From positions 2,170,001 to 2,234,000 of the forward strand of contig MU271150.1 of assembly GCA_021432605.1 (NCBI GenBank): a stretch of DNA of 64,000 nucleotides, given 5' to 3'. A model generated the notes under the pieces. That model ran no database searches. It was not told the DNA's origin and saw only the letters and a list, made by a program, of their open reading frames with translations. This DNA is from Coniochaeta sp. PMI_546 (taxonomy: Eukaryota > Ascomycota > Sordariomycetes > Coniochaetales > Coniochaetaceae). Below are positions 13,401-23,798 of the stretch, one piece after another. How positions within the stretch are numbered: position 1 is the stretch's first letter; each line of letters opens with the position of its first letter. Position numbers and translations under genes: made by a program.

Positions 13401-14286
13401 GACCCGAGCAAGTCTCATCAGGGCCCGCTTCCACAGGCGCCACGGCTCGACGGCGAGTTCAGCATCATCAAGTACATCGAGGAGGCTCTAGACATGAGAT
13501 TTGTCCCGCAAGAGTTCAAGTTTGACCAGAATGATCCTCCCGCCACGGATATCCTCTCGGCTCGGCTGCGCGCAAAGTACTGGGGGGCCTTGGTGATCAC
13601 CTTCCGACCCTTCATCAGGCAGATCATGTACTTCCAGCAACAACGTAACAACACACTGAACTCGCCAGCTCCGATCTCGGGCGACTTCAGAAGCGACGTG
13701 GCCGTGCCTGTCATCGGTCCAGAAGCGACGACCGAGAACGATATAGATCCCAAGATCATAGAATATGCCAAGAAGGGAATACACGCCTTGATCCAGAGTA
13801 CAAGAGCGTTCCATGGATTAGGCCCGCAGCGATTCATCATCACGAACGTCTTCGGCACGGCGCATGCGTAAGCGCCTTCACGTTCCATTTAACTATACGT
13901 CATATTTTACTAACAGTTCGACTAGGCAATGGGGCAACCTGCTCGTCTTATCAGCGGTCTACAAAGACCCGATTCTGAACAAATTCATCCCCGAGAGGAC
14001 TTTGAGAGACTTGTTGTCGAAAACGATAGCGTTCTTCAAGATGGTGGCCCACTCCTCGAGCGCTCTCTCCATCGACATGAGAATTCTTCAGGGGCTGGAC
14101 AGGGAACTGTTCTACCCTCGTGCCGACATCCCAGGACCGAACTCGAGTTTCTCCAGCACGACCACGACCGACACCCTCACACTTGCCCCTATGGTATCTT
14201 CGGCTCCTGGTCCTATGCAGGCTCCTGGAGCGCCAATGGACGGGATTCTACCACCGCCACCTCCTCCCATGTCGCATGCATCTTGA
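10471..14286 (+). CDS. Zn2Cys6 binuclear-cluster transcription factor, six exons
   Basis: Predicted exons are 10471-11163, 11244-11353, 11434-12990, 13048-13164, 13223-13867 and 13926-14286, giving 1160 residues; all joins keep phase. Residues 1-230 are a low-complexity Pro/His/Tyr-rich region. The DNA-binding cluster follows, with cysteines at 233, 236, 243, 249, 252 and 259 (C-X2-C-X6-C-X5-C-X2-C-X6-C), and intron 1 falls one codon before the first cysteine. A short coiled coil (about 273-300, DILEAIQSLQAAFDRRDAQF) probably mediates dimerisation. The long middle and C-terminal part, including QRFIITNVFGTAHAQWGNLL, resembles the middle homology region of fungal C6 regulators, and the tail ends in polyproline. 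It should act in the nucleus on CGG-type sites. The target pathway is unknown and I do not assign a named orthologue. The 10-kb gene-free region upstream suggests complex control. Confidence 0.9.
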
Positions 14287-15946
14287 GCCGGAGCACCCGG
14301 CGATTCTTGACATTGTAAAGTACTAGCTATGTGCGGCTCTGGACCTTTGATGTGGCCAGACTCAGGTGAGCTTGGTGTATGGTGTGCTTCAGGAAGAACG
14401 CAACCACGGACCGACTCCATGGTCATAACCTTTTTGGTTTCTCGACCTTGGACACCTTTGAGCCAACTGGAGTCTACCGACAGTGCCAGCCACATTAAAA
14501 ACAATGCCGCGAAGAGACGACGTCACACGGTCCATCGCCGAAGCTTCGCTGCATAGATTGTGACCTGATGCTAGGACACCCGGACACCGCGGCCAACAGG
14601 CAAGGAGCGTCCACAACTCATTTCGAACTGATACCACTATTCTTTTTTGCATCATATACCCCAACACTACAACTTGCGCGAAACAAGTTCGGGCGGTAGC
14701 AGCATCATCTACGGCGTTGGGAGGTTTGGTCTCCCCCCCGAAATTCATCCCGGGGACTCTGGCGTTCAAGTCTCAAGGAAAGGGGCGCGAGCCCCCTAAA
14801 GCACCGTGTAACCGGCTTTCCCCCTTTTCAACTATTCCTTCACATTAGTCGTGCAGTACGACCTGGGGTATATATACACGTCGTGTCTCTCCTTTTACTT
14901 TCGGTCATCTATATTTTTTTTTGCATTTGCATGGTCGTTTTGGATTTTTTGGCCTCTTCATCTACCCACCATTGTATTTAAAGAAGAAAAAAACATGTCT
15001 TATAATCTACAAGTCGTTTTGTATAGGGCGGGAAGCGGAGGAGATACCACGATGTTCAGGACGTTGTCCTTAAGGAAGGGGAGGTGGGATTTGCGGGTCG
15101 GCTCTGTTTCTCTCGACCACGAGGCAACGGGTCTTGCATGAGACCGGGGGAAGTTAATCTGCATATTCTCGTCGGGCGCGCGGCTGGCGGCTACTAGGCC
15201 GCTCAAGAGTCGAGCCCCTGTTGGGGGCACGATGTGCGCAGGGAGGAGGATTGTCGAAGCTGTGTTAGCTTGGTTAGCTAGAGAGACACGCGCGATGGAG
15301 GCAGGACGCATGACGCACACGCAATGGACGGGAGGTTTATTATATGTAAATTCTATGAAGACTCGGGGACGAATGCCATTGTCCAGAGGGATGGCTGTGT
15401 GCATATCGAGAGCGCAGTCTCTCGCCAGAGCGGCCTCTTGTCGCGGCTAGCAGACGAGGAATTTGAAGAAGTCGGAAGTCGAAAACATATTACATGTCCC
15501 GCTCCCGAGGAAAAGATCAAATCAAGCATACCATCTGCGGCTTCAGCCCTCCCTCCTCCGCAATTGTCCAAGCCTTCCCCTCGGCACAAGCCGTGAATAT
15601 ACGTGTCACCGCCTACCATCTTGTGTCCCACATACGTCGCCGACTCCGTTCCCTCATCCCAAGCCCGCAATCTGAGTAGCCTTGTCGAAGGGCCGGCGAG
15701 CAACGGCTCGAATATGAAAGGTCACAGTCAGCTGCCACTGACGCTGCAGCTTGCGGCTGTGGCTGCAGTAAGGGCTTCTTTCTCAGCCTCATTCATGCTG
15801 CGCACTTGAATGTCGTGCTATGTAAACCCTAACCCGGGGAAACCCTCAAGAACGCCCGAGGCATTCACGACGCATATGTTAAAGGAAGTAAAAACTCCCA
15901 ACATCCGTACCATCAGTCTCTTCATCTTTAAGTTACAACGACATCA
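14287..15946. other. Intergenic region between convergent TF and ATG5 genes
   Basis: This 1.66-kb stretch should hold the 3' UTRs of both convergent genes. T-rich runs near 14910-14950 are compatible with termination. On the minus strand, open frames at 15353-15703 and 15000-15404 lie near an AATAAA at about 15340 and could be parts of a small spliced gene. I could not build a convincing model, so none is called. Confidence 0.4.
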
Positions 15947-17185
15947 CTACAATAGCACAACAATCAAGCAAAGCCACCCATCAGGATACGCCGCTTCTCT
16001 CATAAGCTCCTCCAGGGGAGCCGAGAAGGGGACCGGCGCGCCGTGCATGATGACGTTTGCCAGGACAGGGTCACGGCTGCTGGGGAACAACGTCGGGAGA
16101 AGAGTCCTCAGCGCAGTACCCAGTGTCTGAGGGACTCCTGGAGGAGCCGGTGAGCTTCACGGTCGTGGCAGGCAAGGCCAGAGAGGGGGGGGGGGGGGCT
16201 ACTTACGGCTCGATGTCCGGGGCGGCATCAAGGTCTGCATGACCTTGTACTCTGCCGTTGCCGAGTCATTGTCCGGCGTCGAGGGGATGTAGATTCGCAG
16301 AGGAACCGATTTCAAGGGTGTCGGGGGGTTCAGGAGGCGAGTGTTCACCTTTGCGAACGCGTTGTAGTCATCTGTGATATGTGAGAGAGTAATCCCAGTA
16401 GTCACAAGGATCTTGTTTCAATATTTCGGCCTAGTCCTCCAACGACACACCGGAAGAGAGACCCAGTCGATGTCGATCTCAGTGACAGGAGGAACCTCCC
16501 GCATGGTACGATAATTAGAACGGGCCATTGCTGCCCGATACAATCCATGCAAGCAAGGACATGGGGTGGGAGTAAGGGGAAAGGTCTCGAACGCTCCGTG
16601 TCCAGGCCAAATTTAGAACGGAAAGTACTTACTATCTTGGACGGCATTCCACAACGCCGTCGTGTCCACCTTGGACAAGCTCATGATCTGCTGTGCGTTG
16701 TTGTTCCTGACGAAATCGGCTTCCTTGGCCCCGTTGAGGAAGGTATCGCCGATATCCCACTCGGGCCCGTCACCGGCGACCAGGCGCCATGGTAGAGAAG
16801 CGGGTTGGTACAGATCCAACAGCAGGCCGACGGGCAGGTTGCGCAGCTGCACCTCCTCGTGGTGGAAGCTCGAGCAGGCCGTACCGAAGTAGGCCGTCAG
16901 GCGCGGCAGCAGGAGCGCAAGGTAGCTGAAGCGGGGGACTGAGACGACGAACGGCGGCCTGCTGCTGTCCGAGGGGTGCGTGATGTGCAGCGGTACCTCG
17001 AGGGACCACAGTGTCTGTGGGATGGTGGTGGTGGTGGTTGCTGGTCCTGGTGAGGGCGAGCTTCTGGCGTCGGGCGAGGTCCTGCCACCAATGCCGCTCA
17101 GAACTCGGTTTCCACGAGCAGCGGCTGGACTGCCGCCTTGCGGTAGCCCTGGAGAGGATGGAGAGGCCATTGGGTGGGAGTTCAT
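15947..17185 (-). CDS. ATG5: Autophagy protein Atg5
   Basis: The exons, in transcript order, are 17185-16633, 16371-16207 and 16137-15947 (302 residues, phase kept). Atg5 is joined covalently to Atg12, and the conjugate with Atg16 acts as the E3-like enzyme that lipidates Atg8 on the growing phagophore. Recognition rests on the N-terminal ubiquitin-like fold starting at TLWSLEVPL (about residue 58), the motif VPRFSYLALLLPRL, the block NGAKEADFVRN with the Atg12-acceptor lysine at 154, MSLSK, and the C-terminal ubiquitin-like segment ending EAAYPDGWLCLIVVLL. About 55 residues of low-complexity Ser/Pro/Thr sequence precede the fold, and an in-frame Met at residue 6 is an alternative start. Intron 1 is long for this window (261 nt). 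Intron 2 has an unbroken 14-base C tract close after its 5' splice site. Confidence 0.95.
16185..16198. repeat. G14 homopolymer inside ATG5 intron 2
   Basis: Fourteen G residues on the plus strand read as C14 in the ATG5 pre-mRNA, starting about nine bases into intron 2. Length variation between strains or sequencing error is likely here, but it is outside the coding sequence. Confidence 0.85.
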
Positions 17186-17855
17186 TCAAAGTGTTGAGGC
17201 TAATACGAGGCGGAGATGTTCCGCAGTGGTAGCCGCCCGCTGTAACGTTGGACTGTCACTCTAATCCTTGCTTGGTGACTGTCGTGGGGCCTTGTCTTCG
17301 TGGACCACTTCGGAGATGTTGGTGATAACCTTAGCTGGCTTCACAGCAATGATCCAGGTTCCCGATGTGTTCATTCACGTTTTAAGTAACAGGACGGCGA
17401 TCAGGCGCAGCAGGTAGCCGGTACGGAAGTATGGTCGAAGTGTTGGAGACTACCTGGTATCTGACCCCATCCTAGATCTCGGCTCCATCACTCTTCCTTC
17501 AGGTTTAGGAAGGAGCAGACTGCCTGGTCAGCTCGGTCTATACGTGTAGGTCTAGGTGCTGGTAAGGTGTGACGGATGTTGCTGTCCAATGACTGCCTGT
17601 GAGGCTGCTGGATGGTTGATCGCAACTAAAGTACTTAGGTACCCACTGCGTAGTAAGGTATACCTACCTTAGGTAAGGTAAGGTAGTCTTAGACTCTTGA
17701 CCAAGGTCTAAGTGGGGCAAACTATGATAACAAATGAACCTAATAGGCGTGCACAATATTTTGATAACAGGATCACAGACACCAAAAAAGTAATGAATTA
17801 CCGACGCCTGTCGCTCGCTTAAGCTTTCAGTATCACTGCTGAAGGCAAAAGAAAA
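17186..17855. other. Intergenic, upstream of ATG5 and downstream of tRNA-Ile
   Basis: No gene is seen. This should contain the ATG5 promoter. A dense cluster of GTAC/CCTTAGG words occupies 17631-17690. Confidence 0.5.
17631..17690. repeat. ACCTTAGGTA / TAAGGTA word cluster
   Basis: Overlapping TACTTAGGTACC, TAAGGTATACC, ACCTTAGGTA and TAAGGTAAGGTAG words fill about 60 bp. ACCTTAGGTA at 17666-17675 is repeated exactly at 25983-25992. Confidence 0.6.
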
Positions 17856-17962
17856 TGGTCCCATTGGGGGTTGAACCCAAGACCTTCGCATTTACTTGAT
17901 GGTCAAGTCTATGAAGACTATGACTATTAGTACGATGCTCTAACCAACTGAGCTATGGGACC
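17856..17962 (-). tRNA. tRNA-Ile(AAT) with 33-nt intron
   Basis: On the minus strand a full cloverleaf can be drawn. The acceptor is GGTCCCA/TGGGACC with discriminator A at 17856. The D arm is GCTC...GAGC, the anticodon stem TCGTA/TGCGA, the anticodon loop starts CTAATA, and the T arm is TTGGG-TTCAACC-CCCAA. The anticodon is AAT, read as inosine-AT for isoleucine. An intron of 33 nt (17892-17924) sits at the canonical position one base 3' of the anticodon. A T4 run directly after the discriminator (17855-17852) can serve as the RNA polymerase III terminator. Confidence 0.93.
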
Positions 17963-18082
17963 GGTGATGGATCAGACGCATCTGACGTGTCGCTGTTGAT
18001 GGTAGCGAAGGCTTGCTAACACGCCCTATATAGCAATGCATGAAAACCGAGGGTTAGACCCGCTGTAGGATCAGGAACCCGC

Positions 18083-20769
18083 CTAGATCAGATCGATCCA
18101 TGACTCGACAAGCGGCTTCGAGAATCCCGGAATGTTCCCCTCCACCGCTTGACCGTACATCAGGTCCCGAACATAGCACTCACCGACCAAGGCGTACCCA
18201 GCTTTCTTCCGCCGTATCATGAACGGCATGTCAGCTCCGTGCAGGACGCACAGCAGGTCACCCTCTCTCGTCGCCTCGGGTCCGAGACCAACTAGGCCTT
18301 CAATCGTGTCAAATTTGGCACGACGCGACCCGATCGTCGCGGCAACGTCCAGGAAGCGATCCGCGTTGCCGCCTGCGGAGAGCTTCTCCAGCTCTTCGAG
18401 CGTCACGTAGTGTTCCTGTGGCTTGTCCTCGCCCTTCTCTCCTTCCTCTGCATCATGTCTCTTTCGTTTATATGAAGTCAGTGACCAGACCAGCCCATCC
18501 TTGATGAGGCAGCGGCAATAGTCAGCGAGATGGGCCGCCACGTCCTCAACCGAAAACCCGTACCAGTTCTGGCCGGCGCTGAGATTCAGCGCGATGTTCT
18601 CAAGGTCCCTCCGGCTGAGCTGGGCCTTCTCCAGTACCTCGCCCAAGTCTGGCTCACGCCTCGGTGACATCCTCCATCTGCACCCGTATTCCTGGTCTGC
18701 TTCATTGAGCCCTCTCCAGAACGACCTGAAGTTAGGATGCCAGCAGAGTCTCGCCGTGTCGATGATGATGCCCCGGACCGTCAACTTCCGCGGATCGTCT
18801 TCGGTTAGTCTGCGAATGTAGGGCTTGTTGCCTGAGGCTCTGAAGCCGGGACCGTCAGGATGGTGCGGTGGACGCAGGCTCTGCGTCAGCAGAAAGGACC
18901 ATTGCGGCACCCAGGAGGGGACGCCGGGGTCGTACGCGTCCCATCTCGGGACATAGTACATCCTCATTGCGCCAGTCTTGTGTTTTCTCTGTACGCTAGA
19001 GAGGACAGCTAGGCCTTCACGGTCGACCAGCTTGCTAGCAACTTCGAAGTACACTTCGCCTGCGGATTTATTGTAGTCTGGAACAACCCGGGTCGGAACG
19101 TCGTCAGTTGTTGGCAGTCCTAGAAGACCGTATACCCTGTCACGGTCGTCCTTGCAGTCGAATTGCCTGGTCAACTTTAGCAGCTCATAGAAGCTGAACT
19201 TGAGTGGTTGGTTGTAAGCCTGCGAGCGGCAAAGTCTGTACATGAAGTAGGCGTTAACAACACCCAGGGGTACCCTCCGACTCGGACTGAACTGCGGATT
19301 TCCGAATGGTCGCTTCGGGCCCTCCCTGATCGATCGGGCTATCCGATCGTAGTTCGTCCTGATTATCGCCGCAGCGAGTCCGATATACTCCCAGTTGATC
19401 GATGCCTCGTCCCAGATGACGGTCACATGGCGAGCAAGAGCTACCTCCTGGATAACCCAGACGCGCGAGAACCAGCGTTGCTCAAAGAGTTCAAAAATAT
19501 CGTGCCAGTTCTGAGAGTCCGCCCGAAGTTTGTGGTTGAATCGTTCCTCTCTAGGGCGGCTAAAGGGCTTGCTATGCGTCGCCTCTGGGATGATGTGGGC
19601 GTAGCCCGACCTTTCTCTCCAGGCGTTCACAACGGAGCACACACCTGAGAAAGCTCTGTACTGATTCCGGAGATGGACCGGAGGAGTAGGTTGGTACGGA
19701 ACCAGGCGCCCTGGTCCCAACCAAATCACCAGACTGAAGGCGTTCTCGTAGATGGACTTCATCTTGCCGACCTGGTGGCTCCGCTCTGCCAGGTCACCTT
19801 GATTGATGCAGAGCGCATCCGCCCAGATGATGCGAGAGACGTCGGAGAACCGAAGTCGATCCAGAGCCGCGGCCAGGTTGAGTGAGACCTCCATGGGCAC
19901 TCCGTTGACCTTGATCCAGAGCTTGGTCTCGTCGTCTTGCCCGAGAGTCGATCGGAGAACCCAGGTGTAGGATAGCGCGCAGTATGTGTGCTTGTCCTGG
20001 GGCAGACATGCAACGTGCAGCCGGGATTCTATTGGATAGTCGGTGCCGGGTAGGATCTCCAAGAGGCGAATGTGGTCGTCCGATGGGAGGGGACCGTCGT
20101 AGATAGAGGACTCTCCAAGGGGGTCTATCGCAGCGGTACCGCAGTTGCAAGCCCCATCGGTGCGACATTTGAACGGCAGAATTTGTGTTGGGCCTTCAAG
20201 CGGCGGCTGTAGTTGTAAAGGGATCTGTTCTGGTGCGGTTGGAGTAGAGGAATTCTCGAGACAGGCTGACAGATCCTGGTCATGGATAATCCTCCCTGTG
20301 CCATAGTAGTAATAATTTCGCACTGGGGACGGTCAGCTCCTCTCTGCTGGGAATCTATGTGAGCACACCTACCGTTTCCAGGGTGCGAAAGCACGTTCTC
20401 GACCGGAGGTTCCTCCCACAGCGTCTCCGGGCCGTCGAGGAATGAGTCTACGCGTGTCTCTGCCTGGCTCTCATTTACAGTCATGTCTGTTGTTTCCTCA
20501 ATGCCATATGACCCAAACAACTGTGGTTTCGGCATCAGGTCTTCCAGTGGATGAGGTATCATCTGTCCGCAGCCCATGAAACCCTCGTCCTCATAGTCAC
20601 TCGTGTCGTCTGTGTCAGCCTTCGTGGCCACTGGATCTACGCTACGACGGAACTCAAACTCGCTGCCGCTGTCGTCTTCTGTGGTAACCCATTCGCCACT
20701 ACTCGAGTTTGCATCGCAGCTTACTGGACTGCTGCCGCGGCTGCAGTTGTCTCTCTGCAATGTCTCCAT
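18083..20769 (-). CDS. HET-domain (heterokaryon incompatibility) protein
   Basis: There are two exons, 20769-20373 and 20322-18083, separated by a 50-nt intron; the protein has 878 residues. Residues about 244-426 match the HET domain: YCALSYTW, IWADALCINQGDLAERSHQVGKM, and WFSRVWVIQEVALARHVTVIW. HET-domain proteins trigger cell death or growth arrest after non-self recognition at hyphal fusion in some cases, but most genomic copies have unknown partners. In front of the domain lie about 240 residues that are acidic and Ser/Asp/Glu-rich at the start, with no recognised fold. The C-terminal 450 residues hold the usual weakly conserved region ending in the block around GDLLCVLHGADMPFMIRRK. The gene stands alone between tRNA-Ile and FMT1, with no NLR or patatin-type partner nearby. 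Confidence 0.9.
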
Positions 20770-21530
20770 GGCTTTTCACTGTGTCGTTATGAGCACCGTG
20801 ATGCAAAAGGATAACTGACGTTGACTAGACGATGCCGCTAGGTCGCAAGAAAACAGGACGCAGGGTCGATTGCAGATTCTCCTATACCGCATCACAACTT
20901 TCGAGATGGAATACAGTCCTCTACATGGCACTAGGAAATTTCCAGTTCGTCCTAGCCTCCAGGACGGGATAAGCACCGGGGCAGACTTCAGCCGCGATCC
21001 TACCTTGGTAAAACAGAAGGCACTGCGGACCACCACGTCTATGACACCCGGCTAGATATCTTCTGATGGTTAAATTGGCGCGGTGAGGGAAGCGGAAGGC
21101 CAAAGATATCATATTCTTATCATACAAGATACCTATGTTCTGTCTACTCTTGTCGGGTTTGAAGATATTTGGCGGTCCATACTGTCTCTAATGTAAGGTA
21201 TTGCTGGGTGGTAAATATGGTATATGCAGCAAAACGGACGTCAACCCTCACTTAAGCGAATAAAAACTGCTTAATCACATTGAGTCTGCGGCTTCGTCTC
21301 ACACTCCGTCACATCAGCTTTCATTTTCACTTACTACGCCTTCTGTTCACGACTTTCATTATAGAATCGCTTGAATACATTAGTCACTCGTAGATCACTG
21401 GATTCATTAATTCGCTCTCTGGACAACACAACAACATATTCGACATGTGCTAAGAGCTTGCTTATAAGGCCTTGACCATCTAGTTATCAGAAAGCAAAGC
21501 ATCCAAGTCTATAACCAGCAGCGCCTCAAG
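20770..21530. other. Divergent promoter region between HET gene and FMT1
   Basis: The two genes are transcribed away from each other. The DNA is somewhat AT-richer toward 21100-21450. No coding frame or RNA gene is seen. Confidence 0.5.
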
Positions 21531-22850
21531 ATGGTAAGGCTAAGCAGCCTCGTAAGGCAAAGACCCCTCACCCAACAACGATGGTCCAGCACAGCAGCCC
21601 CAAAAAAGGTATCCGACCCCCTCAATATCCTCTTCTGCGGCTCCGACGAGTTCAGCGCCTGCTCCCTCTCCGCCCTCGCCCGCGAGCACACCCGCAACCC
21701 CTCCCTCATCCAATCCATAGACGTCCTCGTCCGGCCCCCAAAGCCCACAGGCCGCGGCTACAAGGTCCTCCGCGAGGTCCCGCTGCAGTCCGTAGCCAGG
21801 TCCCTGTCCCTCCCCATCCACACCCTCAACACCTTCACCGGCTGGACGCCTCCCTTGCCCTACAACCTGATCATAGCCGTCTCCTTCGGCCTCTTCGTCC
21901 CGCCCCGCATCCTGCGCTCGGCCAGGTACGGCGGGCTCAACATCCACCCGTCCCTCCTGCCCGACCTGCGCGGGCCGGCCCCGCTGCACCACGCCCTGCT
22001 CTCCGGCCGGACCCACACCGGCGTCTCGCTGCAGACCCTGTCGGAGGAGAGCTTTGACTCCGGCGAGGTCCTGGCCCAGACGCCGCTGCCGGGGGTCCCG
22101 ATCCCGGAGGGGACGGACGTGCCGTCGTTGCGAGACATATTGGCGCCCCTCGGCGCGGACATGCTGGTCGAGGGTCTGAGAGCGGGCGTGCACGTGCCCC
22201 CCAGGAGAGACGTGGGATGGGTGCCGAGCGACGAGGAGCGCAGGGCCATCACGCACGCGCCCAAAATCACAAAGCGTGACTCCGAGGTGCGATGGGACGG
22301 GTGGTCGCCCGAGATCGCAGCTCGTAGGGCGAGGGTGCTGGGCGATGCGCTGTGGAGCCGGGCCGTGGCGAGGGACGGCAGGACGAAGAGGGTCATTCTC
22401 CACGGTGTCGAGGAGGTGCCTTTGTCCGAGCGGCCGGCCGAGGTGGCGGGGTACCTCGAGGGTGGCAGGGTCGGGAGAAAGGCCTTGGAGGACCGGGGCC
22501 TCGTCCGGTTTGTCGCGTGGAGGCGGTCGGAGCCGGGGCAGGATGCTAGAGAAGAGGATGCGAGCCCGCGTTGGACGTTGGTCCCCTACTTCGAGGACGC
22601 TGGGGTTGGGGGGGCTGTTATCGTCCCTCTTGCCGGTGGGAACTGTGTTAGGATACGTGGGGTTAAGTTGGAAGGGGAGCAAGGGAGCTTGGCGTCCGCG
22701 GGCTTCAAGCGCATCTCGTACACCGCCGAGGAGTTTCGGAAGCTAAGAGACGATCCGAGATTTGGTGGCGGTGACTCTATGACGGACTTTCTCGGTGTTG
22801 ATGCCATTGGATCCAGCGTCATGGGACTGTTAGACGGCCTTCTGGACTAG
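21531..22850 (+). CDS. FMT1: Mitochondrial methionyl-tRNA formyltransferase
   Basis: This is an intronless gene of 439 residues. The enzyme transfers a formyl group from 10-formyl-tetrahydrofolate to Met-tRNA for mitochondrial initiation. The first ~27 residues are basic and Ser/Arg-rich without acids (MVRLSSLVRQRPLTQQRW), as expected for a mitochondrial presequence. The formyltransferase domain starts at DPLNILFCGSDEFSA. The catalytic signature is present as LNIHPSLLPDLRGPAP (Asn and His), with the Asp in SFDSGEVLAQTPLP. A C-terminal domain follows with some insertions. The start at 21531 is the only ATG that keeps the presequence. ATG is followed directly by GTAAGG, which resembles a 5' splice site, but reading through gives a sensible protein. 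The gene converges on the STF2-like gene. Confidence 0.93.
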   Translation: MVRLSSLVRQRPLTQQRWSSTAAPKKVSDPLNILFCGSDEFSACSLSALAREHTRNPSLIQSIDVLVRPPKPTGRGYKVLREVPLQSVARSLSLPIHTLNTFTGWTPPLPYNLIIAVSFGLFVPPRILRSARYGGLNIHPSLLPDLRGPAPLHHALLSGRTHTGVSLQTLSEESFDSGEVLAQTPLPGVPIPEGTDVPSLRDILAPLGADMLVEGLRAGVHVPPRRDVGWVPSDEERRAITHAPKITKRDSEVRWDGWSPEIAARRARVLGDALWSRAVARDGRTKRVILHGVEEVPLSERPAEVAGYLEGGRVGRKALEDRGLVRFVAWRRSEPGQDAREEDASPRWTLVPYFEDAGVGGAVIVPLAGGNCVRIRGVKLEGEQGSLASAGFKRISYTAEEFRKLRDDPRFGGGDSMTDFLGVDAIGSSVMGLLDGLLD

Positions 22851-23248
22851 AAGAGCCTATTGTCATGTAAGGTAGACGATGTGGGGGCTTATTGCCCTTC
22901 ACCACATGTACAACAGTCATGGAACTCTTCACAATTGATGGAACGAAGACATGATACTCTGGCAGCAGCTTCTATTCCTTGGCTAGAGCTGCTGCTGATT
23001 CGCACCGCAATACTATATTACAAGTGGTAATGCCCATCCATGGCGCACCCCAAACACGCTGCCCGAAAAGCAAAGCACGGAAATGTCACAAAGTGGTGAG
23101 ATAGCCCAATAGAAAGCATTCCAGGCCAGATAAATGACCAGAAACACCCTCCGCCAAATCAATGGATTCCCGCATCATGCCCATGCCGGGTGACTATCTC
23201 CCACGCTACCCTCTTCATTCGATAGAAGGTCTATAGCCGTAAGGAGTT
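22851..23248. other. Shared 3' region of FMT1 and the STF2-like gene
   Basis: The genes are convergent with 398 bp between stop codons. Only 3' UTR and termination sequence is expected, and nothing else is seen. Confidence 0.5.
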
Positions 23249-23798
23249 CTAGTGCTCCTTGGCAGTCTTGTCCTCGTCTGTGGATCCGCCGCTGGACGAC
23301 GTCTCCGTCTTGGACAGCTCCTCGTCCTCATTCGGGCCGTGGATGCTCTCCTCGAAGACTGGCTCTGGCTCGTTGACCTCAAACTTGGACTTAAGGCTGG
23401 CGGGATCGGTGGTGAAGCTGCTGCTGTTCGAACGGCGCCTAGCGTTGGCTAGGTTGAAGCCCTCGTCGATGACCTCGTCACCTGCGTTACCCCTTCGATC
23501 CGGTGTTAGCGGCCGGTGTGTGCGAAGAGATATATCACAGTTTGGTTTATGGGGTTTAAGTACATACCAGTTACCCTTTCCGCCGCCATTCTTCTTGGTC
23601 TTCTTGGGGTCCTCTCCGGCAAAGCCGCTCTTGGCAAAGTAGCGAGGCAGGTGCTCGGCGGGCGCTGCGGTACCGTCGGCGAGGCCGGCATGGTCCTTGT
23701 CGTTGAACTTGTGCGAGCGAGTCACTGTGAGTGATCGTCGTGTTAGCGTATGATCAGTATCTCATATTCCGCGGTACGACGACATGGTCACACTTACT
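23249..23798 (-). CDS. STF2-like ATPase-stabilising factor / hydrophilin; start codon split by intron
   Basis: The exons are 23798 (only the A of ATG), 23724-23568 and 23492-23249, giving 133 residues with phase kept. The protein opens MTRSHKFND and carries the block PRYFAKSGFAGEDPKKTKK followed by GKGNWGNAGDE. This matches fungal proteins related to yeast Stf2/Tfs-type F1F0-ATPase inhibitor-stabilising factors, which also act as hydrophilins in desiccation tolerance. The C-terminal half is acidic, disordered and Ser/Asn-rich. Exon 1 ends AACCAAGA before GTAAGT, and exon 2 begins TG ACT CGC after CTCACAG. The AUG therefore exists only in spliced mRNA. The branch-like GCTAAC is present in both introns (73 and 75 nt). 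The family call rests on the recalled conserved core. Confidence 0.85.

Noticed and set aside
15825-15848. CCCTAACCC word resembling telomere repeat
   Set aside because: Single occurrence, no tandem array, inside an ordinary 3' region.
16402-16647. 81-codon minus-strand frame inside ATG5
   Set aside because: Falls in intron 1 of ATG5. Joining exon 1 to the exon at 16371 restores the conserved Atg5 sequence, so this frame is intronic.
21540-22682. 380-codon minus-strand open frame
   Set aside because: Antisense to FMT1. Its Arg/Gly/Asp-rich composition is the reverse of a GC-rich coding strand.
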